A DNA stretch of 64,000 bases, taken from contig CM057456.1 in the NCBI GenBank assembly GCA_016271365.2, positions 886,782,001 to 886,846,000 of the forward strand, written 5' to 3'. The position numbers and the translations under genes are program-made. Of this stretch, positions 1 to 9,963 are shown in pieces. The stretch is from Neoceratodus forsteri. Lineage: Eukaryota > Chordata > Ceratodontiformes > Ceratodontidae. Within the stretch, counting starts at the first letter, position 1, and each line of letters begins with the position of its first letter. Under the pieces are notes generated by a model. The model was not told the DNA's origin, ran no database searches, and saw only the letters and a list, made by a program, of their open reading frames with translations.

Positions 1-1292
1 ACAGTGGATCATGAGGTGTTGTAGGACAGGCTGAGGGAGTATGTTGTATTCACTGGCAAGGTCATCAGTTGGTTTGAGTCCTTGCTATGGGGCAGGTCTC
101 AAAGGGTGGTTTTGGGGAATTATTTCTCAAGCCCGGTGGCCTTGTCCTATGGAGTGCCCCAAGGTTCTGTCCTCTCCACCATGTTATTTGCAGTGTATAT
201 GCTTACCCTGGGTGAGGTCATAAGGCAGTTTGGGCTTAGGTTTCATTGCCACACTAAAACCCAGCTCTACCTGTCTTTCGCACTGGGAAGATCAAATGCA
301 TTCAACATGCTAAATAAGTGCTTGTCTGAGATCCAGACGTGGATGTCATCTAACTGGTTGAGACTCAACCCAGGGAAGACTGAAGTATTGGTGGTTGAGC
401 CGGGTCAGAGGAGGGAAGTGGGGGACTCTGGAGAGGATTCAAGGCTTTTTGTTGGCTGAGCCAAACTAGAGGCCTCCACCAAGGTGAGAAAATTGGGTGT
501 TCTTCTGGATGGTAAGCTGACACTTGATGCTCAGTTGTCAGCGGCTGTATGGAATGGATTTCATCATCTATGAAATATCGCCCGAATTAGACCCCTTATC
601 CTCCTTGACGATCTGGCCACATTGGTACACACGTTTGTTACATCAAGGCTCAAATAGTGTAATGCTTTCTACCTCAGGGTCAGAGAGGGTGCGATGTGAT
701 GCCTGCAGATGTTGCAGAACACTGCGGCATGGCTATTGATGGGCCTCTTGAGGTCCTGTCATACTACGCTGGTATTGCCCGAACTGCACTGGTGCGCTGG
801 TGCATCTCTTTTAAAATAGGACTGCTGACCTATAAGGACCTGCACGGGCTGACTCCAGGTTACCTGAGGGAGCTTCTGCATCCCACACCCTTGGACACTC
901 TCACCAGTCAGTGGGGGAGGCCCTCCTGGAGGTCCGCAGAGCAAGATTAAAGTCTTCTTGGGATCGAGCTTTTGAAGAGCCCACCCCAATCCTCTGGAAT
1001 TCTTTGCCAGGGTACCTGCAGGAGGCTCCCTCCTTAGAGATATTTAAAAGAAAATTGAAATCCTTTTTCTTTCAGCAAGCCTTTGGGGTCAAATGTAATA
1101 ATTGAATATGACAAGTGATTTTATTGTTTTAGACTGTCAGGGTTTATTTATGTATTGGAGGATGTTCTTTATATGTATTTTATATTATTGTTGCATTTTG
1201 TTTGTATGTTGCTTGTTAATTTATACCCTATGAGGGTATCCTGAGCCTTCAGGGAAGGGCACCCAAAAGAAATAAAATCTACTACTACGACA
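1..1292 (+). mobile_element. L2-clade LINE, 3' half
   Basis: A 5'-truncated (or window-cut) non-LTR retrotransposon of the L2 group. It runs from the middle of the reverse transcriptase through the C-terminal domain into a short 3' UTR. The 3' end carries the phrase GGGTATCCTGAGCC, an AATAAA-like stretch near 1271 and a short CTACTACTAC repeat, as expected for L2 elements, which end in a simple repeat rather than a long poly(A). The left end lies outside the window. Identification rests on the translated RT and C-terminal similarity plus the tail; I am confident of the group but not of the subfamily. Confidence 0.85.
82..1105 (+). pseudogene. L2 reverse transcriptase and C-terminal domain, broken
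   Basis: Remnant of the L2 ORF2 protein, which would copy element RNA into DNA at the target site. The frame from 82 to 459 shows the RT motif GVPQGSVLS, then a region ending LYLSF where the family has its YADD catalytic box; the aspartates are lost here (HCHTKTQLYL). It continues with SSNWLRLNPGKTEVLVV, typical of the RT thumb. Later frames at 696-950 and 911-1105 carry the C-terminal domain (LLTYKDLHGLTPGYLREL, then a WNSLP motif and a FKRKLKSFFF ending). Several frameshifts separate the pieces, so no functional enzyme is encoded. Confidence 0.85.
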
Positions 1293-1382
1293 AATGTCAA
1301 ACCTTAAAAATTGCTAGCTCACCAAGCATTGCTTGGAATGATATTTGGGCTAGACTGATTGCATATTATATGCTAATATGAA

Positions 1383-1535
1383 GTACAGGTGAACTGGACC
1401 ACTAAAAGCATCTTGATAACTCAGTGCTTGTTTCTTCACTTTGCCACCTTCTCATGGAACCAAAATCAATTTTTCAAGACCAAATAAATCTTTTCTTTGG
1501 GGTGTGCGGCTATATAAAAAATAACATATAACACA
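1383..1535 (-). repeat. left arm of a 2.8-kb inverted-repeat pair
   Basis: About 150 bases that read, on the opposite strand, like 4012-4170. Shared landmarks include GAACTGGACCACTAAAAGC at the outer edge, GATTTATTTGGTCTTGAAA, a TTTGCCA/TGGCAAA block and a CTATATAAAAAA inner segment. Both arms stop at nearly the same outer base (AAGTACA). The family motif (CCTGAAGAAG followed by GAAA and AATAAA) is decayed in this copy. Confidence 0.75.
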
Positions 1536-2084
1536 AAATCAATATTTATTTTTTTACATATTGATTCATTTATATTCAATTAATTATTGTAAAATGGACC
1601 AGCCTAGAAAAAATATTTTTTTACCTAATTAGGTAGCACTTCTCTTTCTCATACCCACCTTCTGTATATATTTTGTTTATATAAAGAAAATATAACAAAT
1701 AACAAAATCTTCATCCATAGTTAATTTATATCAAATCTTAATAAAAATCATAAAGTTCTGCTTCAGAAACTATAGACTTACCTGTCAAAAATAACATCAG
1801 AAATCATATCATAAGAAATTCTTCAAACTTCTGTATGCCTTGTTTACATCAAAACAAAATGCATAATATTGCATCTATTTGTAAATAATAGTAGTCACTT
1901 TAAAAAGCTAGTGGAACCAAAACAGGTAGACAGGAAAATAATATAAATTTTAAGTAGCAGTCAGTTGTAACTTTGTTTCTGAAGTATTTTTCTTTTTCCT
2001 CATTAGAGTGTCTACTATGTGATAATATTGTGCTAGATGTGTAGAACACCTCTCAGCCTGACAGTGTTCACATTTTTCTGGCCC
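1536..2084. other. AT-rich stretch, nothing recognised
   Basis: AT-rich sequence between the left inverted arm and the first internal palindrome. I see no coding potential, terminal repeats or known element motif. Confidence 0.5.
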
Positions 2085-2220
2085 CCCCAGTACATCATCA
2101 GCATTGTGATCTCACTGACAGTGACATCACAGATAACTGACCTGGCAGCTACTGAGTGGCTGTTTCTAAGCAGCAGTGATGGCACAGTCAGTGAGGTCAC
2201 AATGCTGAAGCTGTAGTGGG
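2085..2220. repeat. inverted repeat, ~32-bp arms
   Basis: The arm at 2099-2130 pairs with 2176-2207 with about three mismatches in 32 positions, around a 45-base loop; weaker similarity extends outward. It looks like a small palindromic MITE or its core. No target duplication was resolved. Confidence 0.7.
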
Positions 2221-2400
2221 AACAAGAGACAGATAATGTCAGTTACCAGGCATAGTGCTGTCCCACACATCACACCTACTGTACTAACATCAGGTAAACA
2301 ATTTTCTAATTAACTAAAGGGAAAAGAAAAAGTACCTCAGACATAAAAGGTAATGGTTGACTGCTTTTAAAAACTAATATTAGTTTTAGACAGTACACTA

Positions 2401-2930
2401 GGGGCCTGATACAGGAACAAGCTCTGTCTGCTGCGAGTACATGGTGCGCCGAACATACGTCTCAGGGGGGTCGTGACAGACATTTGGCACCGATCACAAT
2501 TCTGGATCAGGTGCACCAGATGCAGCAAGTTAGACCAGCACCCCCTGATCTAACTTTGCATTCAAGGGAGATTCAGTTTGCTGGGCTTGTGCCAAATCTT
2601 TGGTGCAAGCTGCCGTAAACTGTGGAAATGGTCACAAATGTGCAGGGCCCTTCTTGAATTGGGCTGCGTTGCACCACAGTGCTTTGGCACAGTTGTGCCA
2701 AACATTACCAATGACACAGGGCTTGGCGCATGCCCCACATTATCATTCATGAATCAGACCCTTATTGTTTAAGTGACATAATTAATATGGTCATACCTTT
2801 AAGGTTTGATGCAGCTGTGCCAAACAATGCGAATGATAAAGGGCTTGGCACAAGCCCTGCATCATCCTTCATGAATCGGGGCCCCAGCTCTTTAAGTGAT
2901 ATAATTAATATGGTCAGATACCTTTAAGGT
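2401..2930. mobile_element. palindromic MITE with duplicated right end
   Basis: A terminal motif GGGGCCTGATACAGG at 2401 is mirrored by ATTCATGAATCAGACCC near 2749-2765. The right part plus its flank is then repeated downstream (about 2694-2805 compared with 2816-2930), with shared blocks GTGCCAAACA, AGGGCTTGGC, CATGAATC, CATAATTAATATGGTCA and CCTTTAAGGTTT. The second copy ends in GAATCGGGGCCCC, a better match to the left terminus. The superfamily is unknown. Confidence 0.6.
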
Positions 2931-3200
2931 TTATCACAGCCTTTCGTTAGTTCAGTGTTGCTCTGTTCATTCCAAAAATATTCCTCTTTTAAAAAAAAAA
3001 AATGAATACAATTTACAAGCTCTGTCACAGGTCATATGTAGCAGTTTCAATATTTTTCCATTTAGCTCGCTACATACAAAATGGTATTAGTGCAATTTTC
3101 ATAGGGTATCTACAGCTCAAATGCTATGCTTTCAATCAGCATTTTTCTTCATAATTCATTCTAGTATAAACCCTTAAAATCGATGAAAAATGGTATTCTT

Positions 3201-3513
3201 GGCCCTGTCCACACTGACATGCATTTCCAAAATGTTTTTCAAAATGTTTTGAATTTCCGTGTTTGAGCACGGTTGTCAGAACATCCACACTGCACTCTGA
3301 CACAGTGCTTGCCTGCTTGACTTCCCAGCCAGCAACTGTGTTGGTCTGAAACCGTGCTAAAACCCTGCTCCAATCAGGGATTTAGCATGGCTTTTAAACA
3401 CTGTTCATAACATGGTTTTACTGTGCTACAGTGTTGACGCAATCTATGTTTGCCATTATTGTTACATTACAGACTGCTGGTAATGTTACAAGAATGCAAG
3501 TGTGGACAGTGCC
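3201..3513. mobile_element. MITE with 15-bp terminal inverted repeats
   Basis: A 313-bp element bounded by GGCCCTGTCCACACT on the left and the complement of GGCACTGTCCACACT on the right, one mismatch in 15. The interior is non-coding and partly palindromic (AGCACGGTT and AACCGTGCT). The termini resemble non-autonomous hAT or Harbinger elements. Flanking bases do not give a clear target-site duplication, so the superfamily is open. Confidence 0.75.
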
Positions 3514-4011
3514 TTAGTTACCTCTTTATTTTGTTTTTAAACAGATGCTCACCTTTCCTGTATTCTTGTTTAAACAAACAGATGGATACATCTCCCTATG
3601 AGGATAAGTGAGTCTACCAGTTATTTATGCAAATGCCTATAAGGTTGAGTTTAATCAGTTACAGTTTATATTATACAAAGCTACAATCATTCTATCACTT
3701 CACTATCCTTCTGTTGTGGCAGCCATCCTAAAACATTACAATGTGTCTGCTGTCTGTGTGAACATGAAGGTGAATGAGCTGCACTCACCAGAGCGTCTGA
3801 ATGCTTGCTTCTAGCATTCTTCTTGTGCTAACCCACACCAGCTGTAGAAGGGGCTGACACCACATTTCAAGACCTTTTATACTCTGGCAGAAAAGCATGC
3901 TCCAGACAGCACATGATGTCCGTGACTGGGTGATGTCACAGATGTCTGAACATCACACTGGAGGTGTGATTGGCTGTGTTGTGTGGACCCCTTAGGGAGA
4001 CTCAGAAAAGA
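3514..4011. other. spacer, nothing recognised
   Basis: Between the MITE and the right inverted arm. A 68-codon open frame at 3608-3814 has no family resemblance and is probably chance. Confidence 0.45.
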
Positions 4012-4170
4012 GCTTGTGTTATGCTTTTTTTTTATATAGCCACATACCCTGAAGAAGAGATTTATTTGGTCTTGAAATGTTGGTTTTCATTCCATGACAA
4101 GATGGCAAAGTGAATAAAGAAACCGCTTTAATGTGATGCTTTTAGTGGTCCAGTTCATTTGTACTTGATA
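4012..4170 (+). repeat. right arm of inverted-repeat pair; retroposon-like tail
   Basis: Mate of 1383-1535 in the opposite orientation. This better-preserved copy reads CCCTGAAGAAG, an 18-base segment, then GAAATGTTGG, followed by GAATAAAG about 40 bases on. That arrangement is common at the ends of Penelope-like and related short retroposons in vertebrates, and its CTGAAGA...GAAA spacing matches the conserved core of a hammerhead ribozyme. The outer edge is TTAGTGGTCCAGTTCA. Whether this is one element with long inverted ends or two independent insertions facing each other cannot be settled here. Confidence 0.7.
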
Positions 4171-4384
4171 CAGTATTGATTTGCACATCACGGCACATTC
4201 TTTAAACTGACATCAGCAGGTGATGATGTTCATGTTCTTTGCCAGTCATCTACTGATTGGTAGGTGATATTCCCATCTCCATCAGTAGAGATCCCTCGCT
4301 ATTTATTGGATTCACATGTCAAAAATGCACATAATACAACATGCACATAATGCCACTATAACATTTAAAAGATACAAGAGTCCC

Positions 4385-4480
4385 CCAGTGACCCACTGGC
4401 AGTGTGTTGCACTGCTATGCCACCAACCCATTTTTGGGATCAAGCTCAAGTTCCCTCATTGAGAGGCAAGCCAGGCTGAG
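4385..4480 (+). mobile_element. possible tRNA-derived SINE head
   Basis: A segment with an A-box-like GGCAGTGTGTTGCACTG and, about 45 bases later, a B-box-like GGGATCAAGCTC, the order expected of a pol III promoter in a tRNA-derived SINE. The match is loose and no clear tail or target duplication was found. Confidence 0.35.
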
Positions 4481-5205
4481 GTAGCTACCATGCAGCAGTG
4501 TGCCTTAGTTGTGGAGGTTTGGCAACATGTTCTTGTGCCACAGTGACCCCTGCAATTGGACTAGAGTGCTTGCTCTTGTTACAGGTGTGCTGTGTACATG
4601 CAAGTCCAGCAGAGGCTCTGCCCACGCCATCGGAAGGCGGGTACATTTCATGGGGAAAAAACATGGAAGTAAAAAAACTCCCATCCACGTGCATGAACAG
4701 GTATAACCCTAAACACAGGGTACTGTATTCCCCTATGCAATGGTAGGGGGAGGCAGGACAAATATATGAAAAAATGCAGTGGTCCAGCTAGTTGGCCCCA
4801 CTAACATCTCAGGAGATATGATCATCATAATAAGCTATTGTGGGATTTGAGTATCTGTATGAATGGCATATTTTACTCTTTGTTTAGTTTGCCAGTCACT
4901 TTCTTGACTGGATCCATAGAGACTGTCCAAACAAAACCAGAAGCAATGAAAATTGCCAGACCTTGAGACTGCATTCCTTCCTATGGAAAATTCAGGTCAG
5001 AAGATTAATAATTATTAACTCGTACAATGCTGATGTTGAATCACCTACAATTTATTGGAATGTTTCAGTGCAGTTCTATATTTTAGTGAAATACTGGTGT
5101 CATTTGCTCAGGTTCTGGTTTTGCACCAAATCTGCACACCGAATTCATAAATGTAAGAATGAGTAATGTATTTTTATTTACTTTAGCTTGCTTTTATACA
5201 CTATG
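4481..5205. other. unrecognised spacer
   Basis: No convincing coding, repeat or regulatory signal. Short open frames here lack any recognisable domain. Confidence 0.45.
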
Positions 5206-5634
5206 GGTGGGATATTCAAAGGGATTGCGCACGGCGCAACAGTGTTGCGCTGTGCGCAACCCACTGATGCACCCTGGCACGATATTCTAAGGGGAGGTTG
5301 CGCATGCACAAATCCTGATGTGCCAGGATGCACCAGTAATGGGAGCAGCACACAAGGTGGGGTATGCCTATGCATATGCGGCACATCCCGGATATTCAGC
5401 CCGGATGTGCGGGTGCATATGCAGGCACAAACCTGCCTTGCGCTGCACAGGGGTGCACAAAGATCCACCCATAAAAAGCAGGAGCAAGCCGGGGGACACC
5501 CACAGGTGGGCTGCTGTATTGCCGTGGACAACATGACAGCCTCCTGCTGTGGGTGGCCACCCGACCTCCTGGGACACAGTCCGGGCGAAGTGCACCCCCC
5601 TTGCCCGATTGCGGGCATAGGTGACCAGATACAT

Positions 5635-5945
5635 CCCTGGTGGTCCAGTGGACTCTGCCCCATTGCCTGATCATGGGCATAATATAAACATATCCCTGGT
5701 GGTCCAGGTGACCCTACCACATTGCCCGATCATGGGCTTTAGGAATACGTACATTCCCTGGTGGTCCAGTGGTCCTGATCCCCAGCCCGATCGCGGGCAA
5801 ATGAATAAAATAATACCCTGGTGGTCCAGTAGACCCGATCCCCAGCCCGGTTGTGGTATTTAGTTGTAAAGATAATCCCTGGTGGGCCAGCGGTAACCCC
5901 CTCCCCACCTGCCCACTCAGACCTGCCACCCCATTTCCCCTCCAT
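5635..5945 (+). repeat. left ~60-bp tandem array of the foldback element
   Basis: Five diverged units with periods 59, 62, 60 and 61 bases. Each has CCCTGGTGGTCCAGTGG, then a short GCCCGATCNNGGGC-type palindrome, then an A/T-rich linker. The last unit is the most diverged. Confidence 0.85.
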
Positions 5946-6229
5946 CAGCGGCGGGCGGCAGCTCCCCACCCGCAATCTGCCCAGCCGCCCCCCGACTGAC
6001 AGCGTACAGTACGGCTGTATGCCCATTGGTTCCCTGCATGGGCCCAATGGGCAGCGCAATTTCCTTCTGATACTACCCGGTCGAAATGTAGATGGTTCGT
6101 TACATTTTGGGACTATCAATACTGTCTGCAGTCACCCATTGTTAGCCTGAACCAATGAGCCTCACAACTGTATCACTGTCGGTGTGAGTAACCCGGGCAG
6201 CTAACGAATTGAAGACTGCCTTTTTCGCG

Positions 6230-6560
6230 GGTGGCGGGAGGGGGCGGGGTGGCGGGTCTGAGTGGGCGGGTGGGAGGGTAATGCTGGCCCACCAGGGATT
6301 ATATTTACAACTAAAGCCCGTGATCGGGCTGGGGATCAGGTCCACTGGACCAACAGGGAAGGTTATTTTCATTTGCCCATGATTAGGCTGGAGATCGGGT
6401 CCACTGGACCACCAGGGTTTTATTTATTATACGCCCATGATCGGGTGATGGGGTAGGATCCACTGGACCACCAGGGAATGTATTGTTAACTAATGCCCGT
6501 GATTGGGAGGGGGAGCAGGTCCACTGGACCACCAGGGAATATGCTTATAACTAAAGCCCG
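6230..6560 (-). repeat. right ~60-bp tandem array, reverse complement of the left
   Basis: Units ending CCACTGGACCACCAGGG recur about every 60 bases from 6293 to 6537, preceded by GCCCGTGATCGGGC palindromes. Read on the other strand they match the left array unit by unit. Confidence 0.85.
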
Positions 6561-6988
6561 TGATCGGGCATTGGAGTTCGTTGTCTGCCGAGGGGCAGGG
6601 GGCATCAGTCCCCGACAGCTGCAGCCTGGCAGGGCGCCAGGCGCAAGTCCCCGGGGATTGGCGCACCTGCATGCAAATGGGGCCATAATGACATGCAAAT
6701 TGCCCCATTTGCACCTTGCATGCATAATGGCCTCATTTGCATGCCCAGCACTGAATATCGCGGTTGATGCACCTAGCGCACCCGCACTTGCTCTGGCGCA
6801 TCCCTCTGCTCCACACTTGCCACTTGCGCTAGTGCAGTACCACTGCGCCATGCGCAGTGCGGGAGGCCTCAGTGCCATATTCAATGGTGCTGAGCCATGG
6901 TGGAGCACCGTTGAATATCACCCAGACCATGCCCTGGTGCTTCCCAGTTGCGCTGCGCCCATGCTTGGTGCAGTCTGAATATCCCACC

Positions 6989-7329
6989 GCCATGTATTTA
7001 TTAATTTGAAATTGGCATCTAACAAGTGAAGGTATGTCCCCCTGAGGTACAGTATCTTGTTTTTTGGAGTGCAGAAGACATTTTTTATCTAGTCAAGATC
7101 ACACTACTACTAAATAAAATGCCACACCTATAGTAGGCTTACATAATGATATATTTAATTTTAAGAAGGACTGTACTCCAGTTTATCTGCCACTATCCAT
7201 GTTATAACCATGGATTAATAAGCATGCTGGGAAAACATGTAATAATCTATATAGATTCCCTACTTACCATACTACCCTGGGTACCCTATGGTTACCTAGT
7301 TATGCTGAAATGTATCCAGTCTTACCTTA
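6989..7329. other. spacer, nothing recognised
   Basis: Ordinary AT-leaning sequence between the foldback element and the first CR1 piece. Confidence 0.45.
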
Positions 7330-7473
7330 AGGATTTATACTGTCTTCATTGGGAGGAAGATACTAACAATGACCAAGCAGGAAAGATACCTGGGGATAAT
7401 CATATTGGATAACCTGAAAGTGTCCAGACAATGCAACAAAGTGATTGGGAGGGCTGATGGGATGCTGGGATGT

Positions 7474-8225
7474 AGAAACATAGATACATAGAATTTGATG
7501 GTAGATAAGGACCGCTTGGCCCATCTCATCTGTCCATTTTCCCTACCTATTTCATATACCGCAGATCCTAAATGATCTGCAGCTTGCCCTCTCTTTCTTA
7601 TCACTGGAGTTCCTTTATGTCTGTCACATGCGTTTTTGAATTTCCCTACCATTTTGGCCCCTACAACCTCTGCCGGGAGGCTGTTCAATGGATCCACCAC
7701 CCTTTCTGTGAAAAAATACTTTCTCACGTTACTCCTAAGTCTAACCCCCTCTATCTTCATATCATGGCCCCTTGTTCTTGAACATCTTTTTTTTTTTTTT
7801 GAAAGATGCTACCTTCTTGTATGTTATTTACACCCTTAATGTCTTTAAAAATCTCTATCATATCTCTCTCTCCTCTCCTCTCCTCTCCTCTCCTCTCCTC
7901 TCCTCTCCTCTCCTCTCCTCCAGGGAATACATCCTGAAATCTTTCAGTCTCCCCTCATATGACCTTTGGTTCAACCCCTGCACCATTTTTGTCACCCTTC
8001 TCTGAATTGCTTCTACTCTGTTTATGCCCTTCCAGAGATGCGGCCTCCAGAGCTACACACAGTACTCTAGATGAGGTCTCATAAATGTTCTATACAGTGA
8101 CATCACCACCTCCTTCCTTCTACTGGAGATACCCCTCCCTTTGCACCCCAGCATTCCACTGGCTCTCCTCACAGTCTTCTCAAATTGTTTGGTAACCTTG
8201 AGATCAAGAGATATGATTACTCCCA
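7474..8225 (-). mobile_element. CR1 LINE inserted inside another CR1
   Basis: Read on the minus strand, this copy starts within the RT C-terminal half near 8225 and ends at the family 3' terminus at 7474-7500 (complement of AAACATAGATACATAGAA). Its protein remnant at 7335-7760 includes RKYFFTERVVDPLNSLP. A TCTCC microsatellite has expanded inside it. Since the plus-strand copy continues on both sides, this one inserted later. Confidence 0.8.
7865..7920 (+). repeat. (TCTCC)n microsatellite
   Basis: About ten near-perfect 5-base units, grown from a TCTCC-rich segment that is also present, unexpanded, in related CR1 copies. Confidence 0.95.
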
Positions 8226-8850
8226 GGTGTATAGGTAAGGGTATTACCAGCAGGAAGAGGAAAGTGATGTTGCCACAATATAGGTGTTTAGTAAGACCTC
8301 ACCTGGAGTACTGTGTCCAGTTTTGGAGGCCACATCTCAGGAAGGACATAAACAGGATGGAAACCATCCAAAGAAAGGCTACCAAGATGGTGCAGGGTCT
8401 GCATCAAATATCCTATGAGGAGAGGCTAAAGGAATTAAACATGTACACTCTGGAGAAGGGGGGGGGTATGATTGAGACCTTTAAATATCTCAGGGGTGAA
8501 AAAGACACAAGCGGGAGGCATTTTTCAGATGAAAGGGTGCTCCAGAACAAGGGGCCATGATATGAAGCAGAAGGGGTGTAGGTTTAGGAGAGATGTGAGG
8601 AAATATTTCTTCACAGAAAGGGTGGAGGATGCCTGGAACAGTCTTCCAGTGGAGCTTGTGGGGCAAAAACAGTGGTGGGATTCAAAAATGCCTGGGATAA
8701 GCACAACGGAGTCATAAGGGATAGATAAAGGGGTGGCAGAAAAAGTGCCGAAGACATGGAGCGGTCTACAGTGTAAGCAGTGCAACAAAAAGGGCAGACT
8801 GGATGGGCCATGTGGCCCTTATACATCATCTACTTCTATGTTTCATGTCC

Positions 8851-9413
8851 ACTGCCTCTGCTGGCAGTCTTCTTTAATGTAAGTATAAAAAATGTTTGCA
8901 TAGCTAACATGGTTTGGGTAAACATAAAGTAATAATTTGAGATTCTTGGTTTTACCTGTTACATTAGTGTGAGATTTCTGCAAATATCAGATGGAGACCT
9001 TTTATTCCTTATGGTATAACTAGACATTTTACAGTGTATGTACTGAATTTCATGCTTTTGTTATGGACAAATGAGACAATCTGCATGCAAAAAACTCTAC
9101 AGATGTTACATGTTGTCTAAGGAACTGTTTCATTTTTAACCAGCTCACTCAGAACCAAAAGGATTAATTTCACTACATATCATAACAACCAAAATCAATT
9201 TTATAATTATGGCTAAGGGCCCAATCCACATCTTCAAGGGCTATTATCCATGGCATGCAGCAGCCCCTATACTGCAGATAGGCAGGAAGCCAGCATAACC
9301 AAGATCGCCCGGAATTCACAACTAACCCACGTGCAGCCAGACACAGGTGCATACTGCCATCCCTGGTCCATGGGCAGACCTCCGCACAGGAAGGCATTCC
9401 AACACAAATGCAC
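8851..9413. other. spacer, nothing recognised
   Basis: No coding or element motif seen between two CR1 pieces. Confidence 0.45.
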
Positions 9414-9963
9414 ATAGATACATAGAAAGTGACGGCAGAAGGGGATCATAAGATCTATCTAGTCTGCCCATGTTACTACCCCCCACCCTTAACTGCTACT
9501 CAGTGTTATGATGTCTTTGTAATTATCCCAAGCATTCTTAAAAGCCCCAACTGTTTTCGCCTCCATCACTCCCTGTGGAAGGCTGTTCCATGCGTCGACT
9601 ACCCTCTCCGTGAAAAAGAACTTATGTGTGTTGCTCCTGAACTTGCCCTCTCCAAGTTTTATATCATGATCTCTTGTTCTTGTATAACTCTTGACCTGAA
9701 ACAGGTCTTGAACCTGTACACTATTTATTCCCTTCATGTACTTGAAGGTTTCAATCATGTCTCCCCTCTCTCTCCTTTGTTCCAAGGAATACATGTTGAG
9801 ATCCTTCAACCGTTCCTCATATGGTTTCAGATGCAGTCCCTGTACCATCTTTGCAGCTTTCCTTTGCCCCACCTCCAATCTATCCACATCCTTTCTAAGA
9901 TGTGGTCACCAGAACTGTATGCAGTATTCAAGGTGCAATCTTACCACAACTTCCCTTTTTACA
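9414..9963 (-). mobile_element. CR1 LINE 3' fragment
   Basis: Minus-strand CR1 tail. The protein remnant at 9489-9887 begins MDRLEVGQRKAAKMVQGLH, passes through YEERLKDLNMYSLEQRRERG and GDMIETFKYMKGI, and ends with the HKFFFTERVVDAWNSLP motif. The 3' end at 9414-9440 is the family terminus. This piece is less damaged than the other CR1 copies here (one open frame of 132 codons), but it lacks the polymerase core and endonuclease. Confidence 0.85.

Larger units (their letters stand above)
5206..6988. mobile_element. foldback DNA element with mirrored tandem arrays
   Basis: A 1.78-kb element bounded by GGTGGGATATTCA (5206-5218) and its exact complement (6976-6988). The outer 400 bases on each side are GC-rich and full of GATATTC and TTGCGC words. 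Inside, a left array of about five ~60-bp units (5635, 5694, 5756, 5816, 5877; each starting CCCTGGTGGTCCAG) is mirrored by a right array of about five units in reverse complement ending at ~6540. Next to the arrays, GTAACCCCCTCCCCACC-type sequence on the left (5893-5945) is complementary to 6230-6285. The ~285-base centre is not palindromic. There is no transposase, so it would be non-autonomous. Open frames through the element arise from the repeats and show no domain. No target-site duplication is evident. Confidence 0.85.
7330..8850 (+). mobile_element. CR1-type LINE 3' part, split by another CR1
   Basis: A plus-strand CR1 remnant in two blocks, 7330-7473 and 8226-8850. The first block encodes the stretch around IGRADGMLGC and the second resumes with GKGITSRKRKVM, which are adjacent in an undivided copy at 17460-17500. 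The second block carries the RT C-terminal region (VRPHLEYCVQFWRPHLRKD, ATKMVQGLHQ, YEERLKELNMYTLEK) and the terminal RKYFFTERVEDAWNSLP motif at 8572-8660, then the family 3' end with a TGGCCCTTATACATCATC tail. It has frameshifts and is not functional. The break is filled by the minus-strand copy listed separately. Confidence 0.85.

Noticed and set aside
5178..6978. Several 100-180-codon frames on both strands
   Set aside because: They run through the GC-rich foldback element and its tandem units; none shows a domain, and overlapping frames on both strands indicate composition effects.
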